Shown here: piece by piece, positions 1 to 12,829 of the stretch
Position numbering within the stretch: position 1 is the stretch's first letter
Layout of the letters: each line of letters begins with the position of its first letter
NCBI GenBank assembly: GCA_029783825.1
Contig: JAREIK010014542.1
Coordinates: 1-64,000, forward strand
Direction: 5' to 3'
Source of the DNA: Sapria himalayana
Lineage: Eukaryota; Streptophyta; Magnoliopsida; Malpighiales; Rafflesiaceae
DNA length: 64,000 nucleotides
The notes under the pieces: model-generated
The model's input: the letters and a program-made list of their open reading frames with translations, nothing else
Database searches by the model: none
Told to the model about the DNA's origin: nothing
Translations under genes and position numbers: made by a program

Positions 1-1432
1 TAAATATTTTATTTATTTATAACTTTATATATTTATGTATAACTATTTGTATAAATATATCTATATATAACTATATGTTTAACTAAATAAAAAATTTATA
101 GTTATATATACTATATGTATAATAACATATAACTATAAATAATTGTATCTTATTATATGTATTGCTATAATAATTTTATACGTAACTATATTTAAATATA
201 TAATTTACATCTTACATTTAATATACATTTATATATATTAGTATTCAAAATTGTATTTTACTATATCTATACCTATACATAACTATAGGTATAGATATAT
301 AAAATTATATAAATAAATAAATATACCAACATTTATAATATAAGTTTAACTATATGTGTAACTATATGTATAAACACATGTAACTATATTTATAATTTCA
401 TGTATAACAACATACAACATTATGTTTAATTATATGTGCATAACTAATATAAATATTTTTAAAACTAAAAAAACTTTATAAAATTAAATATAACTATATT
501 TTTAACTAGTTATACATATATGTATATATGTAAATCTATATACTTGTTTATAACTTTGTATATATTAATGTATAACTAATATAAATACTCATATGAATAT
601 ATATATATATTATATATAACTAAATGTTTAACAATATAATTTTTTATAACTATATATATTATATGTATGATAACATATAACTATACATAATTTTATATTA
701 TTAATGTATAACATATATTTAAATATATAATTAATAACATATATTTAAGATATTTTTTTATAAATTAGTATAAAAAATATATTTTAGTATATCCATACCT
801 ATACAGAACTATATGTATAAATATATGAAATTATATGAACAAATATATATATACATGTATAAATATAAGTTTAAGTATACGTGTAACTATATGTATGATC
901 ACATGTACTATATTTATAATTACATGCATAATAACATACATCATATTTAATTATATGTGTATAACTATATAAAAATATTTGTAAAACTAAATATAACTTT
1001 ATATAATTAAATATAACTATATTTTTAACTATTTATACATATATGTATACATATATGTAAATCTATATATTTGTTTATAACATTGTATATCTTTATGTAT
1101 AAATAAATTTAATTACTCGTATGAATATATATATATATATATAAAAAATGTTTAACGATATATAATTTTTTATAACTATATATATTATATGTATACTAAC
1201 ATATAACTATAAATAATTCTATCATACTATGTGTATAACTATAAAAACATTATACATAACTATATTTAAATATATAATTAACATTTATTTAATATACATT
1301 TTTATATTTAGTATAAAAATATATTTAAATATATCCATACCTATATATAACTATATGTATAAATTTATGAAAAATATGATAAAATATAAATACATATATG
1401 TAAATATAAGTTTAACTATACGTGTAACTATA

Positions 1433-1478
<46 letters not shown>

Positions 1479-2090
1479 ATGTTTAACGATATATAATTTT
1501 TTATAACTATATATATTATATGTATACTAACATATAACTATAAATAATTCTATCATACTATGTGTATAACTATAAAAACATTATACATAACTATATTTAA
1601 TATATAATTAACATTTATTTAATATACATTTTTATATTAGTATAAAATATATTTAAATATATCCATACCTATATATAACTATATGTATAAATTTATGAAA
1701 TAATATGATAAAATATATACATATATGTATAAATATAAGTTTAACTATACGTGTAACTATATGTATAACTACATGTAATAATATTAATAATTATATGTAT
1801 AAAAACATGCAACACAATGTTTAACTATATGTGTAGAACTATATATAAATATTCTTATAACTATAAATAACATTATATAATAAATATAACGTTATTTTAA
1901 ATTATGTATACATATGTGTAAATCTATATAATTGTTTATAACTTTGTATACATTTATGTATATTTACTTATAACTATATGTATGCATATATCTATATATA
2001 ATTATATGTTTAACTATATGTAACTATTTAACTATATTTACTATATGTATCCTAACATATAATTATATATGAGATAATAATAATTTGTAG
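1..2090. repeat. AT-rich tandem repeat, monomer about 530 bp
   Basis: Almost pure A/T sequence that nevertheless has a long-period structure. The landmark ATGTTTAAC or a close variant, followed by a shared stretch ending in TATATGTAT, recurs at about 75, 624, 1148, 1479 and 2006. Spacings are 549, 524, 331 and 527 bp. The 331-bp unit lacks about 200 bp present in the others and has an AT dinucleotide run at that place. Units 3 and 4 (from 1148 and 1479) are nearly identical over about 290 bp, so that duplication is recent. No coding potential is visible; the Ile/Tyr-rich reading frame at 1229-1474 is a composition artefact. It could be a satellite in its own right or an internal part of the CACTA element that follows. 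Confidence 0.75.
1442..1473. repeat. (AT)n run at a deletion point in the 530-bp repeat
   Basis: A pure AT dinucleotide run. It sits exactly where the third monomer of the surrounding tandem repeat loses about 200 bp, so it may mark the deletion or slippage point that made the short 331-bp unit. Confidence 0.7.
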
Positions 2091-2330
2091 ACCTAATTTG
2101 AAATTAAATGGCAAAAGATATAATATCAACAATATGTAAGCACGTAGCATGAGAGTGTCCGTTGATCAGGCTCATATATAGTATAATACAAATAAAGGTC
2201 GTACTCTTACCTAATCCTAGCCCTTAGGCCTCAGACTCAAATATGAACTTATGTATGAAAAAATGTAATATTTAATAGGTTTATACAGAAAATTACATTT
2301 TCTTTCAAATAATTTTTAATTCTAACACTA
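2091..2330. other. Unassigned lower-AT segment
   Basis: About 240 bp of ordinary-complexity sequence between the AT-rich tandem repeat and the CT tract. I see no open frame, no terminal inverted repeat and no resemblance to the other repeats in the window. It may be internal 5' sequence of the CACTA element downstream or unique DNA. Confidence 0.4.
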
Positions 2331-2540
2331 CACTCTCTATGTGTCTCTCTCTCCCTCTCTAATTCTTCATGTCTCTATATTCCTCTTTTTCTTTGTGTCA
2401 CTCTCTCTCTCTCTTGTTATTTTCTTTCTCTCTCCTTTTTTGCTTGTTCTCTCTCTCTCTCCCCACATGTCTCTCCCTCTCTCTCTTTCTCCCCCTCTCT
2501 CTCTCTCTATCCCTACATGTCTCTCCCTCTCTCTCTTTCT

Positions 2541-2585
<45 letters not shown>

Positions 2586-2752
2586 ATTTCCCTTCTCTTC
2601 CTTTCACCATTTCTCTCCCTGCTCTCTCCCTCATTCTCTCTCTTCTCTCTCTCTCTCCCCAATGTCTCCCCATTTCTTTGCCCCTCCCTCTTTCCCCACC
2701 TTATCTCTCTCTCTCGCTCTCTCTCTCTCTCCTCCCTCCCTCTCCTCATTCA
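2331..2752. repeat. CT-rich microsatellite tract
   Basis: A long (CT)n tract with C and T interruptions; the minus strand reads GA. It yields Ser/Leu/Pro-rich frames on the plus strand and Arg/Glu-rich frames on the minus strand, none of them credible genes. A GA tract of similar type lies at 28420-29055 beside a CACTA gene fragment that points the other way, so in element orientation both are CT tracts upstream of CACTA coding sequence. Confidence 0.9.
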
Positions 2753-3034
2753 AACATTAAATGTCTTTTTTTTTTCTTTCTTTCTTGTGCTTTATCACAT
2801 TTTGCACCCTTTATCTAGTGTAAATGTGATATATATTAATCTTTATCTTGCAAAAAAATGCTTTATTTATTAATGTAGATTTTGCAAATGCATTGCCTCG
2901 ATATTCACAATATTTAATTTTTAAATATTCATCTGTAATTAATTTTATTTAATTATTTCTATATTTTGAAGTAATTTAATGCTTTATTCAAAATAATGAT
3001 TGAGCATTATTTTTTGTAAATAAAATAGGGCAAA

Positions 3035-6000
3035 ATGAGCTCAGAACGTCAGTGGATGTATAGATGGGTTATTAATGGTTTTTTGAATAAATATTTTTTT
3101 GACTGGGCTTGAAACTTTCATCAATTTTGCATGTAGTCAATCGAGATTGATGGATGGAGAAAAAATTAAATGTCCATATAATCATTGCAAGTGTTTAGGA
3201 TATCCCTTTTCTTGATGAACAAACTATAAGATATCATTTGTCTAAATATGGCTTTGTGCCAAAATATTTTGTTTGGATTTATCATGGGGAAAGTACAATG
3301 GCTCTAAATATTGACCAAAATGTGGGTATTGAATCATTTGCTTGTGGTGAAGAACCATCAAACACATACCATAGAATGATCACGGAAGCTGTTGGTGCTG
3401 ACTTCAATATAGATTACGTGGATGAACCACCTAATCCTAAAGCTCAGAAATTTTATGAAATGCTTAAAGCTACAGATAAAAATTGTGGCCTATTTGTAAA
3501 ACACATTCGTAATTGTCACTTGTGGCTCGACTAATGAGGATTAAGTCAGAAAATCATATGTCTGAAAAATTTTTTGATCAGGTGACAGAACTGATGAAAA
3601 AAATTGTTCCGGTTAATAATTTGACCACTAACAACTTTTACAACACTAAAAAGTTACTACGAGGAATGGGTCTACCAGGGGAAAGAATTGATTGTTGTTT
3701 AAATGGATGCATGTTATATCGGGGTGGTGATAGTGATTTAAATAGCTGTAAGTTTTGTGATCATCCTCAATTTAGGAAGACACCTCGTGTTGTCGATATG
3801 CGACACAAATTGAAGGTTGTCTATATGAAGATGTATTATTTTCCATTAATTCCTCGATTACAAAGACTATATGCATCAAATACTACAGTAAATGATATGA
3901 GGTGGCATTCTGAGCATGTGGTTGAAGAAGAGGTAATGCGTCATCCAACATATTCACCTGCTTGGAAGCATTTTAAATATATACATCAAGATTTTCTGGC
4001 TGAAAGTCGAAATGTGAGTTTGGTTCTCTACATTGATTGATTTCAGTCATTTGGGCAATCTGAACAATAGTATTCAACATGGCCAGTGATAGTGATGCCT
4101 TATAACTTGCCTTCGTGGTTGTGTATGAAGGAGCAATATATGTTTTTGTCAATATTGATTCTAGGGCCAAAAAATCTGAAAGAGATGCTGGATGTTTTCT
4201 TACAGCCTCTTATTGCAGAGTTAAATCATTTATGAAATGTTTGCTTGAATACCTATGATATCTCAAAGAAGTAAAATTTCATTATGCTGGTAATCTTTAT
4301 ATGGATGGTAAGTGACATTCCTGCATATTCAATGTTGTCTAGCTAGAGTACTACAAGATGATTTGCATGCCCGTATTGCATGACAAATTTTGATGCATTT
4401 ACCCTCAAATTTAGTGGTAAACAGTCATGGTTTGGTAACCATCATAAGTTTCTACCTACGAATCATTCTTTTCAAAGAAATATAACTACATTTCGAAAAA
4501 ATAAAACTGTGATGACAGTTGCACCAGTAATTTATTCAGGAGATGATATTATGACAGAGATTCATAGTTTGGGTTTGAAGAAGGCAAATGAAAAGGAAGC
4601 TACTATAAGTAATGGACAAATAGGCAAATTATTTGGGTGGAGGAATTGTAGTATATTTTGGCACTTGGCCTATAGGAAGTCCAATTTAATTCGTCATAAC
4701 TTAGATGTAATGCATATTGAAAAATATATTTTTGACAATGTTTTCAACACTGTCCTTAATGTAGATGGAAAAACAAAAGGCACTTTAAAATCAAGACAAG
4801 AGTTGAATGATTACTGTCAGCATTCTGAAATGAATCTGAATGAGGAAACAGAAAAATTCTTTAAATATTTCTACACACTTGATAAGAAGGCAAGATAGAT
4901 ATTATGTGAATGGGTTAAAAATTTGAAATTATCTGATGGATATGTGTGAAATATAGGTAGATGCGTGGATATAAAGAATCTTAAGTTATTTGGAATGAAA
5001 AGTCATGACTGTCATGTATTTATGTAAAGATTAATACCAATTGCATTCAGTGAATTACTTGTTCAAAGTGTTTGGAAGGTCCTTACAGAATTTAGGTTGT
5101 TTTTTAAATAGTTAACTACAACCACAATCAAAATAGATGACATGGTGAGGCTGGAGAATGAAATTCTACTTATTATTTGTAAGCTTGAACGGATATTCCC
5201 TCCGAGTTTTTTTTGACTCGATGGAGCATTTGCCGGTCCATTTGGCATGTGAAGCAAGGATTGCAGGCCCAAAGCAATTCAGATGTATGTATCCTTTTGA
5301 AAGGTAAATACATATAATTTGATGTGTTTTATTATTTAGTACTTTAAGTATTATTGTTATTTAATCTAATTGAAACCTATCATTATGGATGTAAGTATCT
5401 TCGTAAGTTAAAATTGAATGTTAGAAACCAGGAAAAAGTTGAAGGTTCAATTTGCAATTCATATTTAGAAGAAGAAGCATCATCATTTTGTTCTTATTAT
5501 TTTGAGGATCATGTCAATACAAATAATAGAAATGTGCTACGAAATGATGAAGGTCATGTGATAGTAGAAGATGATTCTATCGACAAACTATGTATCTTCA
5601 AGCACCCTGTAAGAGCATTTGGAAGAAGAATGAAAAGATGTATGATAGATGATGAGTACAAAGCGACCCGGAGCTATGTTTTACTTAATTGTGAGGAGGT
5701 TGCACCATATATTGAGTATGTATACCCAAAATGGTTGCATGTCTAATCATAGTTTAATTTTATCTTTAATAGGATTCTTAAAAATTGATATACATTTTTT
5801 TCTCTCTTTTTATATTTGTTGAGTATTTATGTTGAGCAGTTAAAATATAGACATCCAGCAATTTTTAGCAATTATGTTGATTATATGCTAGAAACTAAAT
5901 TTTCGAATTGGTTAAAAAATTATGTGAGAATAATTAAGTTTTATATTTTTGAATTATTTAATTTATTAGTATCTTTTATTTGTTAATATCATTTTTAAGT

Positions 6001-6725
6001 TATGTCACAGGTAATTGATCCTTCAAATGGAGATTCAAATATTTTCATTCAGAATCTATGTAAAGGACCATTTAGATATGTGACAACCTATCCTGGGTAT
6101 TTTGTTAATGGATATAAATTTCACACAATCGGGCACAGTTCTTCTAAAATAATAATGAATAGTTGTGTATGCATTAAAGGCTCAGGTTATAGTGCAAATG
6201 AGATTAATTATCAGGGTCAACTCAAAGAAGTTATTGAGTTGGAGTATCCTAGACTCAAAAATAACAAGATTGTATTATTTAAGTGCAAGTCGTTTAATCC
6301 TACATGAAATGTGGGCACAAAGATTCATTCGGATTAAAAGCTAGTGAATGTTAACCATAAACACAATATAATCGATATGAGCCATTTATTATGGTAGTTT
6401 AAGCCACTGAGGTATATTATTGTATCTCGTGATAAGAGATTGGTGGTCAATTTGCAATATCAAAGATCGATCAAAATTTGATGTACCAACATCGTAACAA
6501 AGAAGTACAGACTTAGAAATTGCACCAGCATTCTAGGAAGATGACATAAATAATATTGAGCCTTTGAATGTAGATGAAGATCCAAGAAATTTAAGTGACT
6601 AAAATGGTGCCACAACAAAAATTGAAGATGATCAATTTCTATCTGAAGATGTGTTCAAACTTCTATTGGAATCAGAAAAAATATCAGAAGATCCATTGGA
6701 GGATGACAGTGATGTCGATAATTAA
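3035..6725 (+). pseudogene. CACTA (En/Spm) TNPD-like transposase, decayed (element A)
   Basis: Relic of the large CACTA transposase, the protein that cuts and rejoins element ends. The start is placed at the ATG at 3035 because the peptide there (MSSERQWMYRW) and the piece at 3150 (MDGEKIKCPYNHCKC) match the N-terminal association region. Transposase_21 pieces follow: 3238-3534, 3513-4040 and 4380-4898, the last with NLIRHNLDVMHIEK, a hallmark of the family. A DUF4218 region spans about 4990-5925 (KLERIFPPSFF; EGSICNSYLEEE; FCSYYFEDHV) and a DUF4216 region about 6002-6307 (YFVNGYKFHT; ELEYPRLKNNKIVLFKC). An acidic tail ends at the TAA at 6723. Many stops and frame changes interrupt the order, and some gaps (for example 5304-5395, with a GT donor) may be introns. 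It is non-functional as it stands. The family call is firm; exact exon limits are not. Confidence 0.93.
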
Positions 6726-6864
6726 ATTGTTATAATTTTATTATAAATTTAAACTTTCAAAGACTTTTTATATTTTGTTGAAACCTATCGGTGTGTTTTA
6801 TTTGAAAATAAATGCTTGTTCATCATATCCTTATTTTTTTTCTATGTTTTATTTTGTATAGTAG

Positions 6865-8642
6865 ATGGTGTCTAAAAGATGTGGATGTGGCGGAGTTGGA
6901 CGTGGACATAGAAATGAACAAAATTCATCTATTATGTTACATCATGTTGCAGAATTAGTACCATTTATACCCACCATATCTAGACTTAAACATCACAATC
7001 ACTATCTCCATTTCTATCACCATCACCATCTTTGAGACCTCTACTATCACATTTATTAGATGTAAGCCCACCACTCATTGTGCTTTCTACACACACTTTT
7101 GATCCATCTCTTTCTTCTGCACCACATTTTACACTGATTGTTCCCTCATTTATAATACCAATGACATCATCAAATGCTGTGCCTTCCTTTGCAATCAGTG
7201 TAAAGTTAGAAATTGAGATTGTGGATGAGAGCTAAAAGATATAAGTAAAAATGAATTGAAAAAAAAATTTTGATGTTATTGTCAGTGGTTTTTTTAATAT
7301 TGTTATGATTTACTGTTTTCAATGTTATTTTTTTATTTGTACAGTTTTATTTTATCTCACAAGTGTTCGACTATAATTATAATGGCTTTCAAGAAAATGA
7401 CTGATTCTAAAGCTTTTACCTGGAAGAAAGTTCCTGAATCGACAAAAAAGTCATATTTTAATGACTTTTGGGTAAAAATAACAAAACAAAAGCATTGAAA
7501 AATATTTATCTAATTACTTAACTTTTATGTTGGTTATTATTCAAGCAGTAAATAATTATGTTCTTATAATTAATATAAATTTTTTGTCTTTTTTCTATTT
7601 ATAGAAAGCACATTGGCATGGAAAGATAAAGTCATTATGAGAGATCAAAACTACTCAAAGATATTCTGATTTTATCCATTAATTAAAGGAAATGAATGAA
7701 AGGCCTGCTTTTATATTCGAGGAAGATTGGCCCAAGTGGCTTAATTATTGGGACGAGCCAAATGTGAAGAAAAAAATCAGATATTGCCCGTAAAAATCGA
7801 TGAAGTGAGGTAGCTGGACTAGGTATAGAAATCTGTCGACACACTGGAGGTTCAAAGTCGAGCATTGAGCATGCTAGAGATTTGGTACAAATTTAAAATT
7901 CTAAACATTTCTATATTTTGTGGTTGTCCTAAAAGTCTAATTATTAAAATCTATGAATGGTTTTATTAATTTTGTTAAATTTTTTTATCATTTGTTTTTT
8001 AAGACTTAATAAAAAAAATTCTAGGCTGGAGAATTGGGTCGAGATCTACATTTTTATGAGATTTTCAAGCAGATGCATATGAAGAAAGTGGATGGTCAGT
8101 ATGTTGACAACAAGTCTCATATGATTGATGTAAGAAATTGTTATATTAATTATATTTTATAAAACAATAGTACATTATGAAAATTGTTGAATACAAAATA
8201 TTTATTTTATTTTTTGTATATCTAGAATAATTTTTTCTCTATTTTATCTCGGGACCTAATAGAGGAACGTGTAACAGCTGCTCATCAAAAAGGTGTGGGT
8301 TCTATGGATCTTTAACCAATTGAGTATGATCCTATTTATTTGGAGATAATAAGAGGTCAAAAAAGCAGCGAGTGTACGAGAATCGGCTCTAAGGGAGTCG
8401 CATTTTGTTGTAGGAGTCGTGCTTCTAATTCACTTGTCTCAGAAAAGGTGGATGAGGTGGTCAAACAACAAGCACTGGAAATAAATGAACATATAGTAGT
8501 TATGAAGACCAAAATGAAAAAGAAAAATGAGCAGATAACTAATTTGATGGAAGAAATGCAAGAAATTAAAAAAATGAATAATGAGATGAAAGAAATTAAA
8601 AATGTAATGCAGCAGAAGAGTCCTATATTGAGCGACAGTTAG
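6865..8642 (+). pseudogene. CACTA second gene, Transposase_24-like, decayed (element A)
   Basis: The second CACTA gene, in the position of the TNPA-type DNA-binding partner. It starts at the ATG at 6865 with a Gly/Arg-rich opening (GRGHRNEQNSS) shared with the inverted copy at 14601. Recognisable pieces of the plant Transposase_24 family follow: AFTWKKVPESTKKSYFNDFW at about 7411-7470, a segment with FEEDWPKWLNYWDEP at about 7710-7760, ELGRDLHFYEIFKQMH with VDNKSHMID at about 8030-8130, and a C-terminal coiled-coil-like stretch at 8340-8642 rich in Lys, Glu and Met. Stops and introns separate the pieces: the sequence between them is AT-rich and some breaks carry GT/AG-like ends. It lies 140 bp downstream of the TNPD relic on the same strand, the normal CACTA order. 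Function is inferred from family and position. Confidence 0.85.
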
Positions 8643-9204
8643 GGCCATTGGTGCAATAGATAGCATTCAGAGATCCAGCTAGGAATCCTCGCAGGAGAGG
8701 TTTACATTCCATACAAATTATGAGGATGATTGAGTATGAGAATTATATCCGAACTGTTATTTATTTTTGTTTGTGTAGCAAAAAATTATGATATTTTTTT
8801 GCAAGTTTCTATTTTTTTATCCAGGTTTTATTCTTTGCTTTTCTGATTAACCAAATTATAAATCTTTGTTGGACACATTATGTGAGACAAAAGAAAAAAT
8901 TCTGATTCAAAGCATTCAGACATTACCATGGTCCTAGTGCATGGGTCCCATTTTTATCGATTTCAAAATTATCAAAAATAGGGCAAGTTTATCTTATCTT
9001 CATTATTCTAAAAACATGTTATTTGTGCACTCTCTTTATCTCTAAAAATAATTGTTGGATATCTTTTGGATTTTTGTTGAAGCTGTATGATAATGAACTT
9101 TAATCTGTGTTTTTCATGTCTATAAAATTTGTTTTTATATATATGTGAATATGTTTTTGTGTCTCTGGATTCTTTGGGTAAAGTTTTAGTCTATTATAGG
9201 TATG
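8643..9204 (+). other. Conserved 3' region of CACTA element A
   Basis: Non-coding DNA between the second gene and the GC-rich tract. It is matched in inverted orientation at about 12270-12829 in element B and about 27668-28213 in element C. Shared landmarks include the segment around TTGGATATCTTTTGGAT and the one around CATTCAGACATT, plus GGTATGTAAAAGC next to the GC tract. Conservation among the three copies marks it as part of the element, probably 3' untranslated and subterminal sequence. Confidence 0.75.
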
Positions 9205-10079
9205 TAAAAGCCACTTTTTAGTAGTGGTAGTCGTGGCAGAATCAGCATTGGCAGTAGCAGCGGTGGCAGCAGCGGCGGCAGCAGCGGCGGCAGCAGCGGC
9301 AACAACGGTGGCACCAGTAGTGATAGTAGTGGTGGCAGCTAAGGCAGCGATGGAAGCAGTGGCGCCCGCGGCCGCCACTGCCGTGGTGGTAGCCACAATG
9401 GTGGTGGGGGTGGTAGTGGCAACACTGGTAGCAGCGGCAGTGGCAGTGACATCGGCAGCGACTGTGGTAGCTAGCGGCATCGATAGCAGCAGTGGTAAAG
9501 ATAGCAGTGGCGGCAGCATTTGCAAGAGAACCAGTGGTATCTACGGCAGGAGCGGCAGCGAGAGCGGTAGCTCCGGCAATGGCAACAAATGAGGTATATA
9601 CGTACGTATATAGTTAGTATATACGTATATATAATACTACAATATTTTATGTACATATATACTCATTATATATATGTACTCAATATATGTACGCATAATA
9701 CTATAGTTTATATGAACATATGCTACAGTTAATATGTACATATACTACATTAATACATTTACGAGTGAAATGCTAGTATATATGTACATATTTACTGCAA
9801 CAATAATATTTACCAAAACATTGTTTTTATTTATTTATTTTGATTTTATTTGGTGGTTTAACTTTTGTACAGATATGGTACCACATTTTTTCCATATGAA
9901 GCTTGTATAAGTGAAGACATATTTCAACAAATATTAAGCATCATGACTCGGACAGCATTTTCAGAGCGGAAAGTTGGTGATCGGAAGATCAGAGGGAGAG
10001 AAATCAACGTAAATACATTAAAAGATTATACTTTATGCACAATCGGTATATACATTGATTAATAAGATATAATATATTT
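9180..10079 (-). repeat. CACTA module, single copy in element A (inverted)
   Basis: One copy of the repeated CACTA module, read on the minus strand relative to those in B and C. In plus order it has the conserved GTATGTAAAAG edge, the GC-rich tract, a hairpin near 9602-9628, and an AT-rich part whose landmarks (GAAGCTTGTATAAGTGAAG; CTTTATGCACAATCGG) are the complements of those in B and C. It stops abruptly at 10079, where the terminus of element B begins, so the outer repeats and terminus of element A are missing. Confidence 0.8.
9210..9592 (-). repeat. GC-rich three-base-periodic tract (A)
   Basis: A degenerate run of trinucleotides such as GCA, GCG, GTA, GTG, ACA and ACG in an otherwise AT-rich element. 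The plus strand is G-rich here and C-rich in elements B and C, as expected for an inverted copy. It is open in frames on both strands, giving Ala/Val/Thr/Gly-only peptides of low complexity with no domain. I treat it as non-coding. Confidence 0.85.
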
Positions 10080-10258
10080 CACTACATGAAAAATTCCATA
10101 TAGCTAGGGAAAAATCCCATATAGCTACGGATCGTGTCCCTTTATAAAGTGCTTATTGCTAAATTTTAGCTATGGAATTTTCCCTAGCTAAAAAATTAGC
10201 GACGGAAAATTCCCTTGCTAAAAAAGAAAAATTCCATTGCTAAAATAGCAAGATAAAC
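10080..10258 (+). repeat. CACTA terminus and subterminal repeats (element B)
   Basis: The first bases, CACTACATGAAAAA, match the CACTA terminal pattern. Several short repeats follow, based on TAGCTAGGGAAA, GCTAAAAAATTAGCGACGG and TTCCCTTGCTAAA. Such subterminal repeats are the binding sites for the TNPA-type protein in characterised CACTA elements. The same motif vocabulary occurs at both ends of element C. Confidence 0.8.
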
Positions 10259-11257
10259 GAAAAATTTCATCACTTATAGAAGCTTTGTATGAGGAACAAT
10301 GCGGCATTGTATCTATATGAAAATTAAACCACTTAGTCAAAAAAAAGTTATGTTTTGATACATATATAAACTTGTAATATTTATGTAAATATATACTAGT
10401 AATTCATTCGTAGATATATTACTATAGTATATGTACATATAAACAATAGTATTATGTGTACATATAATCTGAGTACAAATATACTCAGTATATACTTACA
10501 TAAAATACTACAGTATTAAATGTACGTAAATACTGACTATATACGTACGTATATACCACATTTGTTGTCGTTCCTGATGCTCATGCTGTCGCTGCCGCCC
10601 CTGCTGCTGCTGCCTCCACTGCCACCACTACCGCCCCTGCTATTGCTGCCTCCACTGCCACCACTACCGCCCCTGCTATTGCTGCCTCCATTGCAGCCAC
10701 TGCCGCTGCTGCAGCCGCTACTGTCACAAATGTCGCCATAGCCACAGCATCCTTCGCTGTCTCCGCTGCAAGCTGTCAATGCTGTCATTACTGCCATCAC
10801 TGCCATCGCTGCCTCCACTACCTCAGCTTCCTCCACTACAGCCATTGCCTCCGCTTCCATGGCTGCCATCATAGCTGCTACTGCCACCCCTACCGATGAC
10901 GATGTAGGCCCTGCTGCTGCCGCTACCGCTACAGCCGCTTCTTGCGCCACTACCACCTCTGCCATCACTATCGCTACTGCCGCCATTACTACCATCGCTG
11001 ACGCAGCTACCTTTGATGATAATATGCTTTTACATACCTATAATATGCTAAAACTCTACTAAAAAATTTTGGAGAAACACAAGCATATTCACAGATATAT
11101 AAAAACACTTATTATAGACATGAACAAACAAAAATTACAGTTGAATGTAATACAGTTAAAAAATATTTAATTAAATAATTTAATATTTTAAAAATAAATT
11201 TACGAAAAACATAAACTATAAATGGAAATTTTAAATTAAAAAAATTAATTCAATAAC
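10259..11257 (+). repeat. CACTA module B1 (5' shortened)
   Basis: First module of element B. It lacks the beginning of the module seen in C and starts near CATCACTTATAGAAGCTTTG. It contains the hairpin-forming stretches near 10465-10492 and 10522-10548, then the GC-rich tract, then the conserved edge ACATACCTATAATATG at 11032 and an AT-rich tail that runs into the next module. Confidence 0.8.
10560..11008 (+). repeat. GC-rich three-base-periodic tract (B1)
   Basis: Degenerate CTG/CCG/CCA/CTA/GCC-type triplets, C-rich on the plus strand. Neighbouring short blocks recur almost exactly (for example CTGCCTCCACTGCCACCAC near 10610 and 10648), so the tract grows by local duplication. It is open on both strands; the peptides are Leu/Pro or Ala/Val/Gly only. 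Confidence 0.85.
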
Positions 11258-12290
11258 TTATTCTAATACAATATTTTAAATAACAAAAACAAAAAAATAT
11301 TAAAAATTATATTACATCTTATTAATCAATGTATCTACCGAATGTGCATAAAGTATAATCTATCAATGCATTGATTTTGCTTTGTCTCCCACTGCTCCTC
11401 CGATCACCAACTTTCCACTACGAAAATGCTATCCGAGTCATGGTGCTTCGTGTTTGTTGAAATATGTGTTCACTTATACAAGCTTTGTATGGAAAATAAT
11501 GTGGTGTCATATCTGTAAGAAATTTAAACTACCAAATCAAAACAAAATAAATAAAAAATAACTATGTTTTGATAAATATATATTGCTGGAGTAAATATGT
11601 ACATATATACTAGCATTTCACTCGTACAGTTATTACTTTAGTATATGTACATATAAACTACAATATTATGCGTGCATATATACTGAGTACATATATATAC
11701 TCAGTATATATGTACATAAAATACTATAGTATTATATCTATGTATATACTGACTATATACGTATGTATATACCACATATGTTGTCGTTGCTGCTGCTCCC
11801 ACTACCACTGTTGCTCCTGCTACCACTGCTACTCCCGCTACCACTGCCACTCCTACCATAGTTGCACCTGCCGCTCCTGCCGCTCCTACCACTAGTTCTA
11901 CTGCCGCTACCTCTACCGCTACCACTACCACTACCACTAAAGCTGTCGATGCCGCTCCTGCTGGCGCTGCTCCCGCTACGGCTACTACTACCACTGCCGG
12001 TGCTTCAGCTGCCACTGCTGCAGTAGCCGGTGCTGCCGCTGCCGCTCCTGCCGCCTCCACTGCTACTGTCGAAGTCGCTGCTACCGCTGCCGCCGCCACT
12101 ACCTCTTCTTCCATTGCTACCGCTTTTGCCACGGTAGCCTCAGCTGCCACTGATTTTTCCTCAGCCACTGCTACCGATGCTGTAGTTGCTGCCGCTGCCT
12201 CTTCCACTGCCGCCATAGCCATTGCTGTCGTCTCTTCCGCTAGTGCCACTGCTGATTATGAGCTTTTACATACCTATAATAGGCTAAAAC
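11258..12290 (+). repeat. CACTA module B2
   Basis: Full module beginning at the landmark CTTATTCTAATACAATATTT and running through TCAATGTATCTACCG, CAAGCTTTGTATG, the hairpin at 11680-11707, the GC-rich tract, and the edge ACATACCTATAATAGG at 12269. Its order is the same as in the three modules of element C. The interval between the edge motifs of B1 and B2 is 1237 bp. Confidence 0.85.
11776..12252 (+). repeat. GC-rich three-base-periodic tract (B2)
   Basis: A C-rich triplet tract similar to the others in this element family. The minus strand is open for about 180 codons (11701-12249), giving a peptide almost wholly Ala, Val, Thr and Glu until it runs into the Tyr-rich AT flank. The lack of any domain and the continuation into non-coding flank argue against a gene. 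Confidence 0.85.
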
Positions 12291-12829
12291 TCTACTCAAA
12301 AAATTAAGAGACTCAAAAACATATTCATAGATATATAAAAACAAATTTTATAGACATTGACAAACACAAATTAATGTTTATTCTCAAACAGTTCACCAAA
12401 AATCCAAAAGATGTCCAGCAATTATGTTTAGAGATAAAGAGAGTGCAAAAATATAATGTTTTTAGAAAAATAAAGATTAGATAAGCTAGCCCTCCTTTTG
12501 ATAGAGCTAAAATCGGTAAATATGGGACCAATGCATTGGAAGGATCGTGGAAATGTCTGAATGATTTGAATCAAATTTTTTCTTTTCTCTCAAATAATGT
12601 GTCATGCAATGATTAATAATTTGGTTAATCAAAAAAGTAAAGAACAAAACCTAAAAAAATATATACTTGCAACAAAATATCATAATTATTTACTACACAT
12701 AGACAAAAATAAATTAAGTTCAGAAATAATTCTTATACTCAATCATCCTCATAATTTGTATGGAATGCTAGCCTTTCCTACGAGGATTCATAGCAAGATC
12801 ACGGAATACTATTTGATGTGCCAATGCCG

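Noticed and set aside
5063..5272. Minus-strand frame inside the CACTA transposase
   Set aside because: Shadow of the plus-strand DUF4218 region, which carries recognisable conserved residues.
9865..10062. A 65-codon plus-strand frame near the end of element A
   Set aside because: The same sequence occurs inverted in non-coding modules of B and C with frame-breaking differences, so it is part of the module and not a gene.
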